The notes under the pieces are model-generated. The model saw only the letters and a program-made list of their open reading frames with translations, had not been told where the DNA came from and ran no database searches. 64,000 nt of DNA, taken from Sphingomonas sp. G-3-2-10. GTDB lineage: Bacteria > Pseudomonadota > Alphaproteobacteria > Sphingomonadales > Sphingomonadaceae. Both the position numbers and the translations under genes were made by a program. This document shows, piece after piece, positions 25,628 through 36,012 of the stretch (within the stretch, counting starts at the first letter, position 1; each line of letters begins with the position of its first letter). The stretch lies in contig NZ_JABBFY010000001.1 of NCBI RefSeq assembly GCF_012927115.1, positions 3,162,001 to 3,226,000 of the forward strand, in the 5' to 3' direction.

Positions 25628-26026
25628 TCAGTTCACCACGGGCCATTTTGCACTCCAGCTGACCTCCGCACAGCGCCGTTGCTCGCAGAGGCCGCTGCTG
25701 GTCACTTGCCGTCGAACCCAATCGGAGCGGGTGCGCGAGACACCAGGCTCGAATGCAACAAAGAGGCGGTCAGCTTCCGGCGATAACGCCGAAAACTGAC
25801 GGATATAGTCTTTCAACACCGCCTCGCTGACAGGTACTTCATTCCAAAAGAGATTACCTTCGCGCGATACTCTCAGAGAAAAGCCGCCGGTAACCTCGAT
25901 AGAATTTTCGAACGGAAGGCGCGCGGTTTCGTCTTTCCGTTCCAGGTTGAGGCCGTGGTCGACGGTGCGAGTCTGATCACAGGCGCAAAGTCCCACCGCA
26001 GCAAAAAGGGCGACAAGTCTCGTCAT
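25628..26026 (-). CDS. Lipoprotein with an ExbD-like domain
   Basis: The product is 132 residues. A short signal (MTRLVALFAAVGLCACD) ends in a probable lipobox cysteine near residue 16. The rest shows the pattern of the ExbD/TolR periplasmic domain: a strand with FSLRVSREGNLFWNEVPVSEAVL, then a strand RLFVAFEPG and a two-residue-spaced Cys pair (CEQRRC). No ExbB partner is nearby. It may be a stand-alone adaptor; the family call is tentative. Confidence 0.6.
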   Translation of the reverse strand: MTRLVALFAAVGLCACDQTRTVDHGLNLERKDETARLPFENSIEVTGGFSLRVSREGNLFWNEVPVSEAVLKDYIRQFSALSPEADRLFVAFEPGVSRTRSDWVRRQVTSSGLCEQRRCAEVSWSAKWPVVN

Positions 26027-26086
26027 GTCGATACGATAAGCTGCCAGCCGTCAGGTTTACAGGCGTTTGCGCGATGGATCGCAATC

Positions 26087-26114
26087 GCCCACTCCCGCGA
26101 AGGCGGGAGGTGGC
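26087..26114 (+). repeat. Short hairpin repeat upstream of the DUF2585 gene
   Basis: CTCCCGC-GAAG-GCGGGAG forms a seven-pair stem, extended imperfectly by flanking GCC and GGC. It ends 12 bases before the DUF2585 start codon. This CTCCCGCGAAGGCGGGAG motif is a common dispersed hairpin in sphingomonad intergenic regions, as far as I recall. Confidence 0.45.
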
Positions 26115-26126
26115 TATACACAGCCG

Positions 26127-26717
26127 ATGACTTCCCTCCGTCAGCCGCTCCGTATCCCACGCCCCGCCCTCTACGCTGCGCTGGCGCTCGCCGCCATCTT
26201 CGCAGTCGTCCTCATCCTCATGCAGCGCCCGCCGATCTGCGCGTGCGGCACGGTCAAGCTCTGGCACGGCGTCGTCCATAGCAGCGAGAACAGCCAGCAT
26301 CTCGCCGACTGGTACACCTTCAGCCACATCATCCACGGCTTCATCTTCTACGCCGCCGCACATTTCTGGCTGAAGGGCGATGCGCGACGATGGGCCTTTC
26401 CCGCCGCGGTGCTGACCGAAGGCGCGTGGGAAGTGCTGGAGAACTCCCCGATCATCATCAACCGCTATCGCGAAGCGACGATGGCACTGGGCTATTCGGG
26501 GGACAGCATCGTCAATTCTATGGCCGATATCGGCTGGATGAGCTTCGGCTTCTGGCTCGCCACGCGCCTTTCCGCGCGCGTCACCATCGGCATCGCCATC
26601 GCGTTCGAACTGATGACACTGATCCTGATCCGCGACAATCTGACGCTCAACGTGCTAATGCTCGTCTGGCCGGTCGAAGCGATCAAGGTGTGGCAGGGCG
26701 CGGCCCTGTTGAGCTGA
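26127..26717 (+). CDS. DUF2585 family membrane protein
   Basis: The product is 196 residues from the ATG at 26127. The family signature is clear: PPICACGTVKLWHGVVHSSENSQHLADWYTFSH, then GAWEVLENSPIIINRYR and GDSIVNSMADI, with four to five membrane helices. DUF2585 (UPF0314) proteins are alphaproteobacterial inner-membrane proteins of unknown function. The conserved Cys, His and acidic residues suggest an active site or metal site near the membrane. The frame further upstream runs into a hairpin repeat and is not coding. Confidence 0.9.
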   Translation: MTSLRQPLRIPRPALYAALALAAIFAVVLILMQRPPICACGTVKLWHGVVHSSENSQHLADWYTFSHIIHGFIFYAAAHFWLKGDARRWAFPAAVLTEGAWEVLENSPIIINRYREATMALGYSGDSIVNSMADIGWMSFGFWLATRLSARVTIGIAIAFELMTLILIRDNLTLNVLMLVWPVEAIKVWQGAALLS

Positions 26718-26738
26718 CCGCTTCGTCACGCTCCCACC

Positions 26739-26831
26739 CGTCATCCCGGACTTGTTCGGTGCATATCCCTTTCGACCAGGTGGTCGTTTTCGTGCGCGAG
26801 AGGGATAAACGCGAACAAGTCCGGGGTGACG
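26739..26831. repeat. REP-like nested inverted repeat, second copy
   Basis: The outer 20-base arms agree at 19 of 20 positions (CGTCATCCCGGACTTGTTCG against the complement of the arm ending at 26831). Inside, TATCCCTTTCG and CGAGAGGGATA form a second stem around GACCAGGTGGTC. The core matches the element at 24145. The insertion sits between two genes on the plus strand. Confidence 0.8.
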
Positions 26832-26860
26832 GTCGCAGATGCAGGGGCTAGAGCAACCCG

Positions 26861-27637
26861 GTGAGCATCGCCCTCGCCATCCTCCTTTCCGCCATCGCGA
26901 TGACGCTGATCGTCGGGGTGCGCTATCTGATTGTCAGCGGCGCGTTCGATCTCGCCACCCGCGCGCGCGTTCCCGGCCTTTATCGCGGCCTAGCGCCGCA
27001 GATCCGCAAGGAGATCGGATGGAGCCTCGCCAGCGCCGCGATCTACGGCGTGCCCGCGGGCTTGGTCGCCTGGGGCTGGCAGAATCGCGGCTGGACGCTG
27101 ATCTACACCGACGCTTCGGCATATCCGCTCTGGTATCTGCCGCTGTCGGTGCTGCTCTATCTCTTCGCGCACGATACCTGGTTCTACTGGACGCATCGCT
27201 GGATGCACCGGCCGGCGCTGTTCCGCGTCGCGCATGCCGTCCATCACGCCAGCCGTCCGCCGACGGCATGGGCAGCGATGAGCTTCCACCCCTGGGAAGC
27301 AATCACCGGCGCTGTGGTAATTCCGCTACTGGTCTTCGCGATTCCGATCCATGTCGCCGCACTCGGGCTGGTCCTCACGATCATGACGGTTATGGGTGTG
27401 ACCAATCATATGGGCTGGGAGCTGTTCCCGCGCTTCATGTGGCGGGGGGTGTTGGGGGGCTGGCTGATCACGGCGAGCCACCATCAGCGGCACCATGACG
27501 AGTACAGGTGCAACTATGGCCTCTATTTCCGTTTCTGGGACCGCATCTGCGGCACGGATCGCGGCATCGGCAGCTTCCAGGGCCGCGCTTCTGGGCGCCG
27601 CACTGCTCCTGCTACCCGGGATGGCCCCGGGGCATAG
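26861..27637 (+). CDS. Sterol desaturase / fatty acid hydroxylase family membrane protein
   Basis: The product is 258 residues from a GTG. Di-iron histidine clusters are visible in order: HDTWFYWTHRWMH, HAVHHASR, and HHQRHHDEY near residue 210. Four or more membrane helices carry them. The enzyme is longer than a CrtZ carotenoid hydroxylase and its substrate is not known. The last 40 codons overlap the start of the DUF2141 gene in another frame, and the tail after CGTDRG looks unconserved. It is a different subfamily from the hydroxylase at 6.5-7.4 kb. Confidence 0.85.
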   Translation: MSIALAILLSAIAMTLIVGVRYLIVSGAFDLATRARVPGLYRGLAPQIRKEIGWSLASAAIYGVPAGLVAWGWQNRGWTLIYTDASAYPLWYLPLSVLLYLFAHDTWFYWTHRWMHRPALFRVAHAVHHASRPPTAWAAMSFHPWEAITGAVVIPLLVFAIPIHVAALGLVLTIMTVMGVTNHMGWELFPRFMWRGVLGGWLITASHHQRHHDEYRCNYGLYFRFWDRICGTDRGIGSFQGRASGRRTAPATRDGPGA

Positions 27638-28001
27638 CGGCAGCCTGCAGGTCGAGATCGTCAAGCTGCGCTCGAACAAGGGTATCATCCGCCTCTGCCT
27701 GACCACCGATCCGAAGAACTTCCCCGACTGCAAGGGCGCCAATGCGGTCAAGCACAGCGTTCCCGCCACCACGACGCGCATCAATTTCGAAGGGCTGCCG
27801 CCCGGCACCTATGGCCTAGCCGTCATCCATGACGAGAACGGCAATTCGAAGCTCGACACCGTGCTGGGGATGCCCAAGGAAGGCTTCGGCTTCTCGAACA
27901 ACCCCGGCATCGGCTTCGGCCCGCCCAAGTTCAAATCGACCAGCTTCACGGTCGGCGCCACCGTGGAGCATCAGCAGGTCCGCATGAAATATCTGCTCTA
28001 G
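27516..28001 (+). CDS. DUF2141 family secreted protein
   Basis: The product is 161 residues from the ATG at 27516; another ATG lies at 27495. A long Ala/Ser-rich leader ends in a hydrophobic stretch (ALLGAALLLLPGMAPG), a signal peptide. The DUF2141 domain follows (LQVEIVKLRSNKGIIRLCLTTDP, INFEGLPPGTYGLAVIHDENGNSKLDT, EGFGFSNNPG). It is a small beta-sandwich periplasmic protein of unknown function, and DUF2141 genes commonly sit beside lipid-modifying genes. Its first 122 bases overlap the hydroxylase gene. Confidence 0.88.
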   Translation: MASISVSGTASAARIAASAASRAALLGAALLLLPGMAPGHSGSLQVEIVKLRSNKGIIRLCLTTDPKNFPDCKGANAVKHSVPATTTRINFEGLPPGTYGLAVIHDENGNSKLDTVLGMPKEGFGFSNNPGIGFGPPKFKSTSFTVGATVEHQQVRMKYLL

Positions 28002-28103
28002 GGCATGGCGGCGGGGCTGCGTTCGTTACCGGTTGTAATCGCCCGGGGAGCCAATAGACCTGAGCGGCGTTTCGCAGTTGCAATATCCCGTCGGAGGCCG
28101 CCA

Positions 28104-28967
28104 GTGTCGTATCGCGCCGCGTTCCTGTTCCCCCTGCTGCTCGCCACCCCCGCCTTCGCGCAGGACGACGCCACACCCGCTCCGGCGCCGCTGATCGATC
28201 CCGCCAAGCTCGAAGGCGATTCGCTGCGCATCGGCGCGGCGGTGGGCTTCACCCCAAGCTATGACGGGTCCGACGATCTGGTGCTCACCGCCGTGCCCGG
28301 CATCCAGGGCCGCGTCTCGGGCATCAACTTCGCGCTGCGCGGCAACCGCCTCTGGGCCGATGTCATTCCCACCAGCGGCGGCCCCGGCTGGGACGTCCAG
28401 CTCGGCCCGATCGTCAGCCTCAACTTCAACCGCAAATATCGCGGCACGGTCACCGATCCGCAGGTCCGCCGCCTGCCCCTGCGCAACATCGCGGTCGAAG
28501 TCGGCGGGTTCGTCGGGATCGGCAAGCAGGGCGTGATCACCAGCGACTATGACAAGCTCAGCGTCAGCGTCGCCTATACCTATGACATCAACGGCGTGCA
28601 CAGCAGCCAGTCGATCACCCCCGCGATCGATTACGGCACGCCGCTCAGCACAAAGGCCTATGTCGGCTTCAATCTCCAGGCCAATTACGAGGGCCAGGGC
28701 TTTGCCGACGCCTATTTCACCGTCACGCCCGCAGACAGCATCGCCAGCGGCCTGCCCGCCTATCGCGCACGCAAGGGGTGGAAGGACTGGACGCTCAGCG
28801 CCTTCGGCCTCCACGCGCTGACCGGCGACCTGACCGGCGGCCTCTCGCTGATGGTCGCGGGCTCGTACCGCCGGATGCTCAACGATTTCGCCGAGACGCC
28901 GATCGTCAGCATCGCCGGATCGCGCAATCAGTGGACCGGCATGGCGGGCCTCGCCTACGCCTTCTGA
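28104..28967 (+). CDS. MipA/OmpV family outer-membrane protein
   Basis: The product is 287 residues from a GTG at 28104 behind GGAGG; the longer open frame is not needed. A signal peptide ends ATPAFAQ. The mature part has alternating beta strands (VGFTPSYDGSDDLVLTAVPGIQGRVSGINFALRG) and ends with the family motif WTGMAGLAYAF, the final aromatic being usual for outer-membrane barrels. MipA/OmpV proteins help scaffold murein enzymes or act as barrels of unclear role. Confidence 0.9.
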   Translation: MSYRAAFLFPLLLATPAFAQDDATPAPAPLIDPAKLEGDSLRIGAAVGFTPSYDGSDDLVLTAVPGIQGRVSGINFALRGNRLWADVIPTSGGPGWDVQLGPIVSLNFNRKYRGTVTDPQVRRLPLRNIAVEVGGFVGIGKQGVITSDYDKLSVSVAYTYDINGVHSSQSITPAIDYGTPLSTKAYVGFNLQANYEGQGFADAYFTVTPADSIASGLPAYRARKGWKDWTLSAFGLHALTGDLTGGLSLMVAGSYRRMLNDFAETPIVSIAGSRNQWTGMAGLAYAF

Positions 28968-29043
28968 CGACGCCGTTCCCCTGCCCGTGAGTCCCCGCTA
29001 GGGTTTACGGTTCAGCTTGCTGAACCAAAAAGGGGGGATTAGG

Positions 29044-29538
29044 ATGGCGTATACGGATGGCCCGCGCGGGGTCGGCGGATGGCTGGCCTTCTTCCTCCTG
29101 ACGCTGGCCGTGTTCGGGCCTCTGCTCGAGATCGCCGGCATCGTCGCACAGCTGACCAACCCCGACATCGCCCGCGCCTATGGCGCCCGCTGGCCTGCGG
29201 TCCGCACCAGCGCCGTCGCGCTGTCCGCCGCCGGCATCCTGATCGGCTGGTTCATCGTCGGCCGGTTCCTGCTGGTCCGCAACTGGCGGACGGTGCGAAT
29301 CGGCGTCGCCGGCCTGTGGCTGCTGTGCGCGCTCAGCATCCTCGTCGCGCCGCTGCTGGTCTCGCTGTTCGGCAACATCCCGTTCCGCGCGCTGGTCAGT
29401 CAGATGATCCCCGCGCTGATCCGTCCGATCCTCTACAGCGCGATCTGGACCGCCTATCTGCTCCGCTCCCGCCGCGTCGCGAACACCTATGGCGATCCCG
29501 ACGCCGACCAGGCCGAGCTGGCGCGCGTGTTCCGCTGA
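29044..29538 (+). CDS. DUF2569-like membrane protein
   Basis: The product is 164 residues with four membrane segments (about 12-34, 56-75, 82-106 and 128-147) and opens with a GVGGWLAFFLLTLAVFGPLL motif seen in DUF2569 proteins. Function is unknown. A strong ribosome-binding site (AGGGGGGATTAGG) precedes the ATG. Just upstream a perfect seven-pair hairpin (GGTTCAG-CTTG-CTGAACC, 29009-29026) may modulate translation or be an operator. Confidence 0.72.
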   Translation: MAYTDGPRGVGGWLAFFLLTLAVFGPLLEIAGIVAQLTNPDIARAYGARWPAVRTSAVALSAAGILIGWFIVGRFLLVRNWRTVRIGVAGLWLLCALSILVAPLLVSLFGNIPFRALVSQMIPALIRPILYSAIWTAYLLRSRRVANTYGDPDADQAELARVFR

Positions 29539-29568
29539 TCCCGCCGGCAATCTCCCAAAAGGACTCCC

Positions 29569-30726
29569 ATGAAATATCTCGCCGCCGCCGCCGCGCTCGC
29601 CTGGGCCGGGCCCGCTCTTTCGCAGACCGCGCCGCTATCCGCCGACGTGCCTTCGGCCGCGCGCATGAGCCCCGAGCTTCTCGCCGCGACCGAACGCGAA
29701 GCCGGGCCCGTGCTGGTCGCGCTGGAGAAGCTCGGCGGGGGCAAGGGCGCGCGGGATACCGCCGGCGGCCTTCGCCTGCTGCGCGAAGAAGCCGGGAAGA
29801 ACAACGAACTGGCGACGATATTGCTCGGCGCCATCTATGGCGACGGCGCCTATGGCGTCCCGCGCGACTCGGCGGAGAACATCCGCTGGTATCGCCGACT
29901 GTTCGACGGCGCCCGTCCGGGTTCGCCCTGGCGCGGCGGGGCGGCGGCGGCGCTGGGCACTTACTACATGCGCGGCGAAGGCGTCGCCCGGGACGATGCC
30001 GAAGCGGCGCGCCTGCTCAAGATCGCGGCCGAGGCCGGGGACAAGGAAGGAATGACCTGGTACGGCATCGTCCTCGCCAGCGGGCGCGGCGTGCCGCTCG
30101 ATCACGCCGCCGCCGTCCGCTGGCTGACTCCGCCCGCCGAGGGCGGGGACCGGGCGGCGATGACCATGCTCGGCTTCCTGTACGAGCGCGGCGACGGCGT
30201 GCCCCGCGATCCGGCGCGCGCGCTCCAGCTTCACCGTGCCGCCGCCGACAAGGGCAGCAACCTGTCGGCCACGCGCGCCGCGCTGCTTCTGCTGACCGGC
30301 ACGGACCAGGATCCGAAGCTGGCCTTCCATTATGCCGGGATCGCCGCGGCGGGCGGCGAAAGCGATGCGATGGCGATCTTCGGCGTGATGCACCTGAACG
30401 GCATCGGCACGCCGGTGAACCATGAGGAAGCGGTGCGCTGGCTGCGCCCGGCGGCGGAAAAGGGCGACGCAGCCGCCATGCTCGAGCTGGTCTATGCCTT
30501 CGCGCGGAGCCAGGGCAAGGCGGTGCCGCAGGCGGAAGCCTATGTCTGGCTGCAAAAGTCGGCCGATCTGGGCAATCCGCAGGCCATGTTCCTGCTCGCC
30601 GGATCGATCGAGCGCGGCTTCGTCCCGGGCACCCGTGACGACGCGATCGGCTGGTATCGCAAGGCCGCTGCCAAGGGCGACACGAAAGCCGTGGATGCGC
30701 TCAAGCGGCTCGGTGTCGCGCCCTGA
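29569..30726 (+). CDS. Secreted Sel1-like repeat protein
   Basis: The product is 385 residues. A signal peptide ends PALSQT (about residue 21). At least seven Sel1-type repeats of about 36 residues follow, with the consensus A-x-x-W-(Y/L)-x-x-A-A-x-x-G (IRWYRRLFDGARPG, VRWLTPPAEGGDRAAM, VRWLRPAAEKGDAAAM, IGWYRKAAAKGDTKAV). Sel1 repeats form alpha-solenoids for protein contacts, often in envelope signalling. It lies 30 bases after the DUF2569 gene. Confidence 0.9.
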   Translation: MKYLAAAAALAWAGPALSQTAPLSADVPSAARMSPELLAATEREAGPVLVALEKLGGGKGARDTAGGLRLLREEAGKNNELATILLGAIYGDGAYGVPRDSAENIRWYRRLFDGARPGSPWRGGAAAALGTYYMRGEGVARDDAEAARLLKIAAEAGDKEGMTWYGIVLASGRGVPLDHAAAVRWLTPPAEGGDRAAMTMLGFLYERGDGVPRDPARALQLHRAAADKGSNLSATRAALLLLTGTDQDPKLAFHYAGIAAAGGESDAMAIFGVMHLNGIGTPVNHEEAVRWLRPAAEKGDAAAMLELVYAFARSQGKAVPQAEAYVWLQKSADLGNPQAMFLLAGSIERGFVPGTRDDAIGWYRKAAAKGDTKAVDALKRLGVAP

Positions 30727-30769
30727 CGCGCTTGACCCTTCCCCCGCGCCGCCTTCGCGGCTAACAAGG

Positions 30770-32811
<2,042 letters not shown>

Positions 32812-32864
32812 GAGAGGGTTTTCTTGTAGAGCGTGAAAGCAAGAAAACTGCGAAGCAGATTGAT

Positions 32865-34124
32865 ATGGCCAAATTCCCTAAAGACCTTGCAAAGTCAGTC
32901 TTTGAAAGCTGGGATAATATCGTCAGCGGCGAATACGTTGCACCCGTATGTCCGTCCCAGAGCCTTCTGAAACAAATATTAGAGGCTTGCTATATTGCTG
33001 CAGGGTCTCCGGACGAGGGTCGATACCCGCGGTTCAACGTGATGGTTACGGAAGAGAATTTTTCAGACGATGACCGCAAAGGCGCGATTTATTATAGATT
33101 TTCGAAAAATAGAGCCGTTTGCGCAGAGGAGATAAGGCGGCTGGCACCCGCGACGGATTTTAAAAAGTCTGCAATTTGGATAATGTTCAATACAGAAGAG
33201 TGCTACGTAGCTGGCGTATGCGATCTTGGAACATCTTGGCATCGAGCGCGACTCGGTTTGAGTTATAGCTATCAAGTGCCGCCTGCGCTACTTGTCCAAG
33301 TTGATCGGCCTGGTAAGATCAAAGTGTATCAGGGAGAGTTTGCAATAGCCTCTCTGACCGATGGGAAACTCGTAACCTCGCGCATTGATATACCATTTTT
33401 TCTTCACACAGCAGCGCACGATGGTTTTGAAAATATTGCCAGGCATTTTACTGTACCTGAAATAGAAGAACCGAGGGAATTTGAAGATTTTTGGTTTACC
33501 GCGCTGTGCAACGTGTTCTCAGCTATAGCTAATTCTATAAGCGCCCTAGAGCATGGTGGGTTACTAGTTATTATTTCTGTTGATAGTGAAGATCCTCTTG
33601 ATCACGTAAGAATGAAGTATCCATGTGAATCTTCAGCTCTACGTGACGCCTTTGTTCAGTTCATTAATGCTCGAAACACAACTGCTGATTTCTGGTGCGC
33701 GGTCGAAAGTGGGCTTCCCAGGCCGGGGGACGCGCAGGGTGCGGAACTAATATTGGCAAATGCCACAGAGCGTTTGGTGGAAGCCATCAGATTTGTCGCG
33801 CAATTATCTGGTTGCGATGGGGCAATCCTGCTTACTACGGACCTCAAGCTCCTCGGCTTCGGCGCCGAAATTCGAGCGGAGATGGCTAGCGATTTTTCGG
33901 TATCTGAAGTAACGAATGAACTCAGCCAATCGTGCATCCCGTGTGACATCGAACAATTCGGAATGCGCCACAGATCGGCAATAAAGCTCGTCAGCAAGTT
34001 GCCGAAGACTTGTGTGCTAGCTGTTTCACAGGATGGACCTGTCAGTGCGGTATGGGCTGGTGAGAAATCAATTATGGTCCGAAAAGGTGTGCCGCTGGGG
34101 AACATGAACATCCCGTGGGCATAA
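32865..34124 (+). CDS. DisA_N/DACNV-like nucleotide-domain protein
   Basis: The product is 419 residues from the ATG at 32865. A TTG at 32808, overlapping the thiC stop, would add 19 residues. The C-terminal 110 residues resemble the DisA diadenylate cyclase fold: DGA at 318-320 (CDGAILL), RHR at 368-370 (GMRHRSAIKL) and a following VLAVSQDGPVSAVW. The N-terminal part (MAKFPKDLAKSVFE, EGRYPRFNVMV) matches my memory of the DACNV sensor family linked to conflict systems. Base use is clearly AT-richer than all neighbours, with many ATA, AGA and TTA codons, so it is probably acquired. Whether it makes, binds or senses a nucleotide is unknown. Confidence 0.75.
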   Translation: MAKFPKDLAKSVFESWDNIVSGEYVAPVCPSQSLLKQILEACYIAAGSPDEGRYPRFNVMVTEENFSDDDRKGAIYYRFSKNRAVCAEEIRRLAPATDFKKSAIWIMFNTEECYVAGVCDLGTSWHRARLGLSYSYQVPPALLVQVDRPGKIKVYQGEFAIASLTDGKLVTSRIDIPFFLHTAAHDGFENIARHFTVPEIEEPREFEDFWFTALCNVFSAIANSISALEHGGLLVIISVDSEDPLDHVRMKYPCESSALRDAFVQFINARNTTADFWCAVESGLPRPGDAQGAELILANATERLVEAIRFVAQLSGCDGAILLTTDLKLLGFGAEIRAEMASDFSVSEVTNELSQSCIPCDIEQFGMRHRSAIKLVSKLPKTCVLAVSQDGPVSAVWAGEKSIMVRKGVPLGNMNIPWA

Positions 34125-34141
34125 GAATATTGGTGGGACGG

Positions 34142-34414
34142 TTACCGAATCGATCGATTCTGGCCCTCAATAATGATACCGGCACTTCGCCACCTGCAGC
34201 GTCTGATCCTTCCCGGTCCTGTCACCCGATACACCAACCGATACTCATGGTTGATCCGCCGCGACCACCAGTCTGACAGGTTGCCGCCCAACGGCCCGGG
34301 TTTGCCGGTGCCCGTGAACGGAAAGCGCCGACAGTCCTCAATCAGCGCATTGAGCTTCTCGGACAGCCGCGGCCGCGAGCACGCCTGAGGGTGGTTGCAA
34401 CAGCCTATTGCCAA
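34142..34414 (-). pseudogene. YoeB/Txe-family toxin remnant
   Basis: The frame begins at a TTG and has no normal YoeB N-terminus. The segment KLNALIEDCRRFPFTG, then GKPGPLGGNLSDWWSRRIN and HEYRLVYRV, is characteristic of the YoeB ribosome-dependent mRNA endonuclease. After RVTG the frame goes off. The expected catalytic tail, KDQTLQVAKCRYHY and stop (at 34167), is in the next frame, so one base is missing. No YefM-type antitoxin gene is upstream. The gene is thus truncated at both ends and almost certainly inactive. Confidence 0.78.
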
Positions 34415-34814
34415 CAGTTGGAAGTGTCCGCTCGCACGCGAGAATGATTGCCACGACGCTAAAGCACACCGTGGCTGGATTATCTTGGACGCCTTTTTTA
34501 CGCGAGAGACAATGCGCTGGTTTTACGGCGCCATATTCCGCTTCCGGGCCTGCATCATATGCTCGGACGCACGTCGCTGCGTTGATGGCAGTTTGAGGAC
34601 CGACACATTCAAATTCCTTCGAATTACCGGAAACATGTGGGTCGGCTTTTTAGTGTGGTGTCCTGCACCCGAACGAGACCAATGACTTTAGCGGCTGGAT
34701 TCTGTTCTCATCCTCCGCTGTCAGACACATGGCAGAGAATTTCGATATCGATCGCAACAAGGCTTTGCATCGCGGACTGATTTGGGTTTCAAAGGATTTC
34801 CATCAACCCATTTC
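34415..34814. other. About 400 bases without a recognisable gene
   Basis: The stretch has mixed, moderate base composition and no convincing ORF; a 96-codon frame at 34395-34685 shows no gene-like residue pattern. I see no tRNA, terminator or clear repeat. It may be decayed sequence from the accessory locus. Confidence 0.6.
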
Positions 34815-35852
34815 ATGAAAGCGACTGTAATGACGACTTCCGCCAGTCTCTTGGCTTATGTGACGAACGCGCAGGACAATGGTGCTTCGGCCGGCGTCGG
34901 ATCGGTCATTCCGGTCGATCTCGCGACGGGAAAGGCGCTGGCGCCTATCCCGATGGGCGAAGGATCGGGGACCAACTGCATCATCGTCACGTCGGATGGC
35001 AAAACCGCCTTCGTCAGCAACGAGTTCTCGAATGCTTCGGATGGCACGGTCTCCAAGATCGACCTGGCTTCAGGCACGGTCCTGTGGTCGGTCACCGTCG
35101 GCGCTGAGCCGGTCGACATCGAGTTCGTCCCGAACACCAATGAAACATGGGCCTGGGTCGCGAATTACAAGGGCGGTGCGGTCACGACGGTGAACCTGGC
35201 CGACGGCAAGGTGGGCACTACGATTTCGGTTCCGGGGTCGGGCGCCAACACGGTCGCTTTCACGCCCGATGGCAAGACGTGCTACGTCGCGGACTGGGGG
35301 ACGGACAGCGCGGCCGGTAACATCGTGACGCCGATTCAGGTGACCGGAGATGGCGCGTCGGGCACGGTCCAGCCGTCGATCACGGTCGGGCTCAATCCGA
35401 ACTGGGTTGCCATCACCAGGGACGGCGCCACGGCCTATGTCGCCAACAAGGGCAGCCGCAGCGTCACGCCGATCGATGTCGCCACGAACACCGCCGGGAC
35501 CCCAATCGAATTGACCGGACAGCCGATCCAGATCGAGATCAGCCCCGACGGCAAGCTGGCGTACATCGCGGTTGCGGGGACCGATGTTGCGGGGAACGCT
35601 ATCGACGCAGTGGTTCCCTTGGATCTGACGTCCAGGCCCGCCACTGCCGGGCCGGCAATCAATGTTGTCGCGGGGACCCAACCGCACTGGATCGCCTTCA
35701 CGCCCGACGGTGCCAGGGCCTATATCGTGGGTAACGGCAACGGCACGCTGACCCCCATCACGGTTGCGGACAACACGCTGGGAGAGCTCATCATCGTCTC
35801 GACCGACCGGGCCGCGGATATCCTCGGCATCGCGATCGTGGCGGCCAGCTAG
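34815..35852 (+). CDS. YVTN-type beta-propeller protein
   Basis: The product is 345 residues from the ATG at 34815; an ATG at 34830 is equally possible (340 residues). Seven repeats of about 45 residues carry the YVTN/NHL-like blade pattern: VAFTPDGKTCYVADWG, VAITRDGATAYVANKG, IEISPDGKLAYIAVAG and IAFTPDGARAYIVGNG. There is no signal peptide or catalytic motif. Such proteins are often binding scaffolds or surface-related. It lies in the variable locus beside the DisA-like gene, but its composition is closer to the host's. Confidence 0.85.
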   Translation: MKATVMTTSASLLAYVTNAQDNGASAGVGSVIPVDLATGKALAPIPMGEGSGTNCIIVTSDGKTAFVSNEFSNASDGTVSKIDLASGTVLWSVTVGAEPVDIEFVPNTNETWAWVANYKGGAVTTVNLADGKVGTTISVPGSGANTVAFTPDGKTCYVADWGTDSAAGNIVTPIQVTGDGASGTVQPSITVGLNPNWVAITRDGATAYVANKGSRSVTPIDVATNTAGTPIELTGQPIQIEISPDGKLAYIAVAGTDVAGNAIDAVVPLDLTSRPATAGPAINVVAGTQPHWIAFTPDGARAYIVGNGNGTLTPITVADNTLGELIIVSTDRAADILGIAIVAAS

Positions 35853-36012
35853 GCTTGCCAGCCAGCATTGATTCTCACGGATTTGGCGTCCGCCTCCCGG
35901 CTGCGGCCGGGAGGCGGCTTCGCCTCGCGCCGCAATGCGCCACTCCCGCGCTCGACAGAGCGGCCCCAAAAAACCCTTTCAACGTAGGATTTCACCTGCT
36001 CCGCACTCACAG

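Noticed and set aside
34147..34160. Perfect 14-base palindrome GAATCGATCGATTC
   Set aside because: It lies between the ends of a gene and a pseudogene and is made of a repeated GATCGAT core; no function can be argued and chance is plausible.
34395..34685. A 96-codon frame in the gap after the YoeB remnant
   Set aside because: It has no ribosome-binding site and an irregular residue pattern with many Cys, Trp and Arg. Reported as gap instead.
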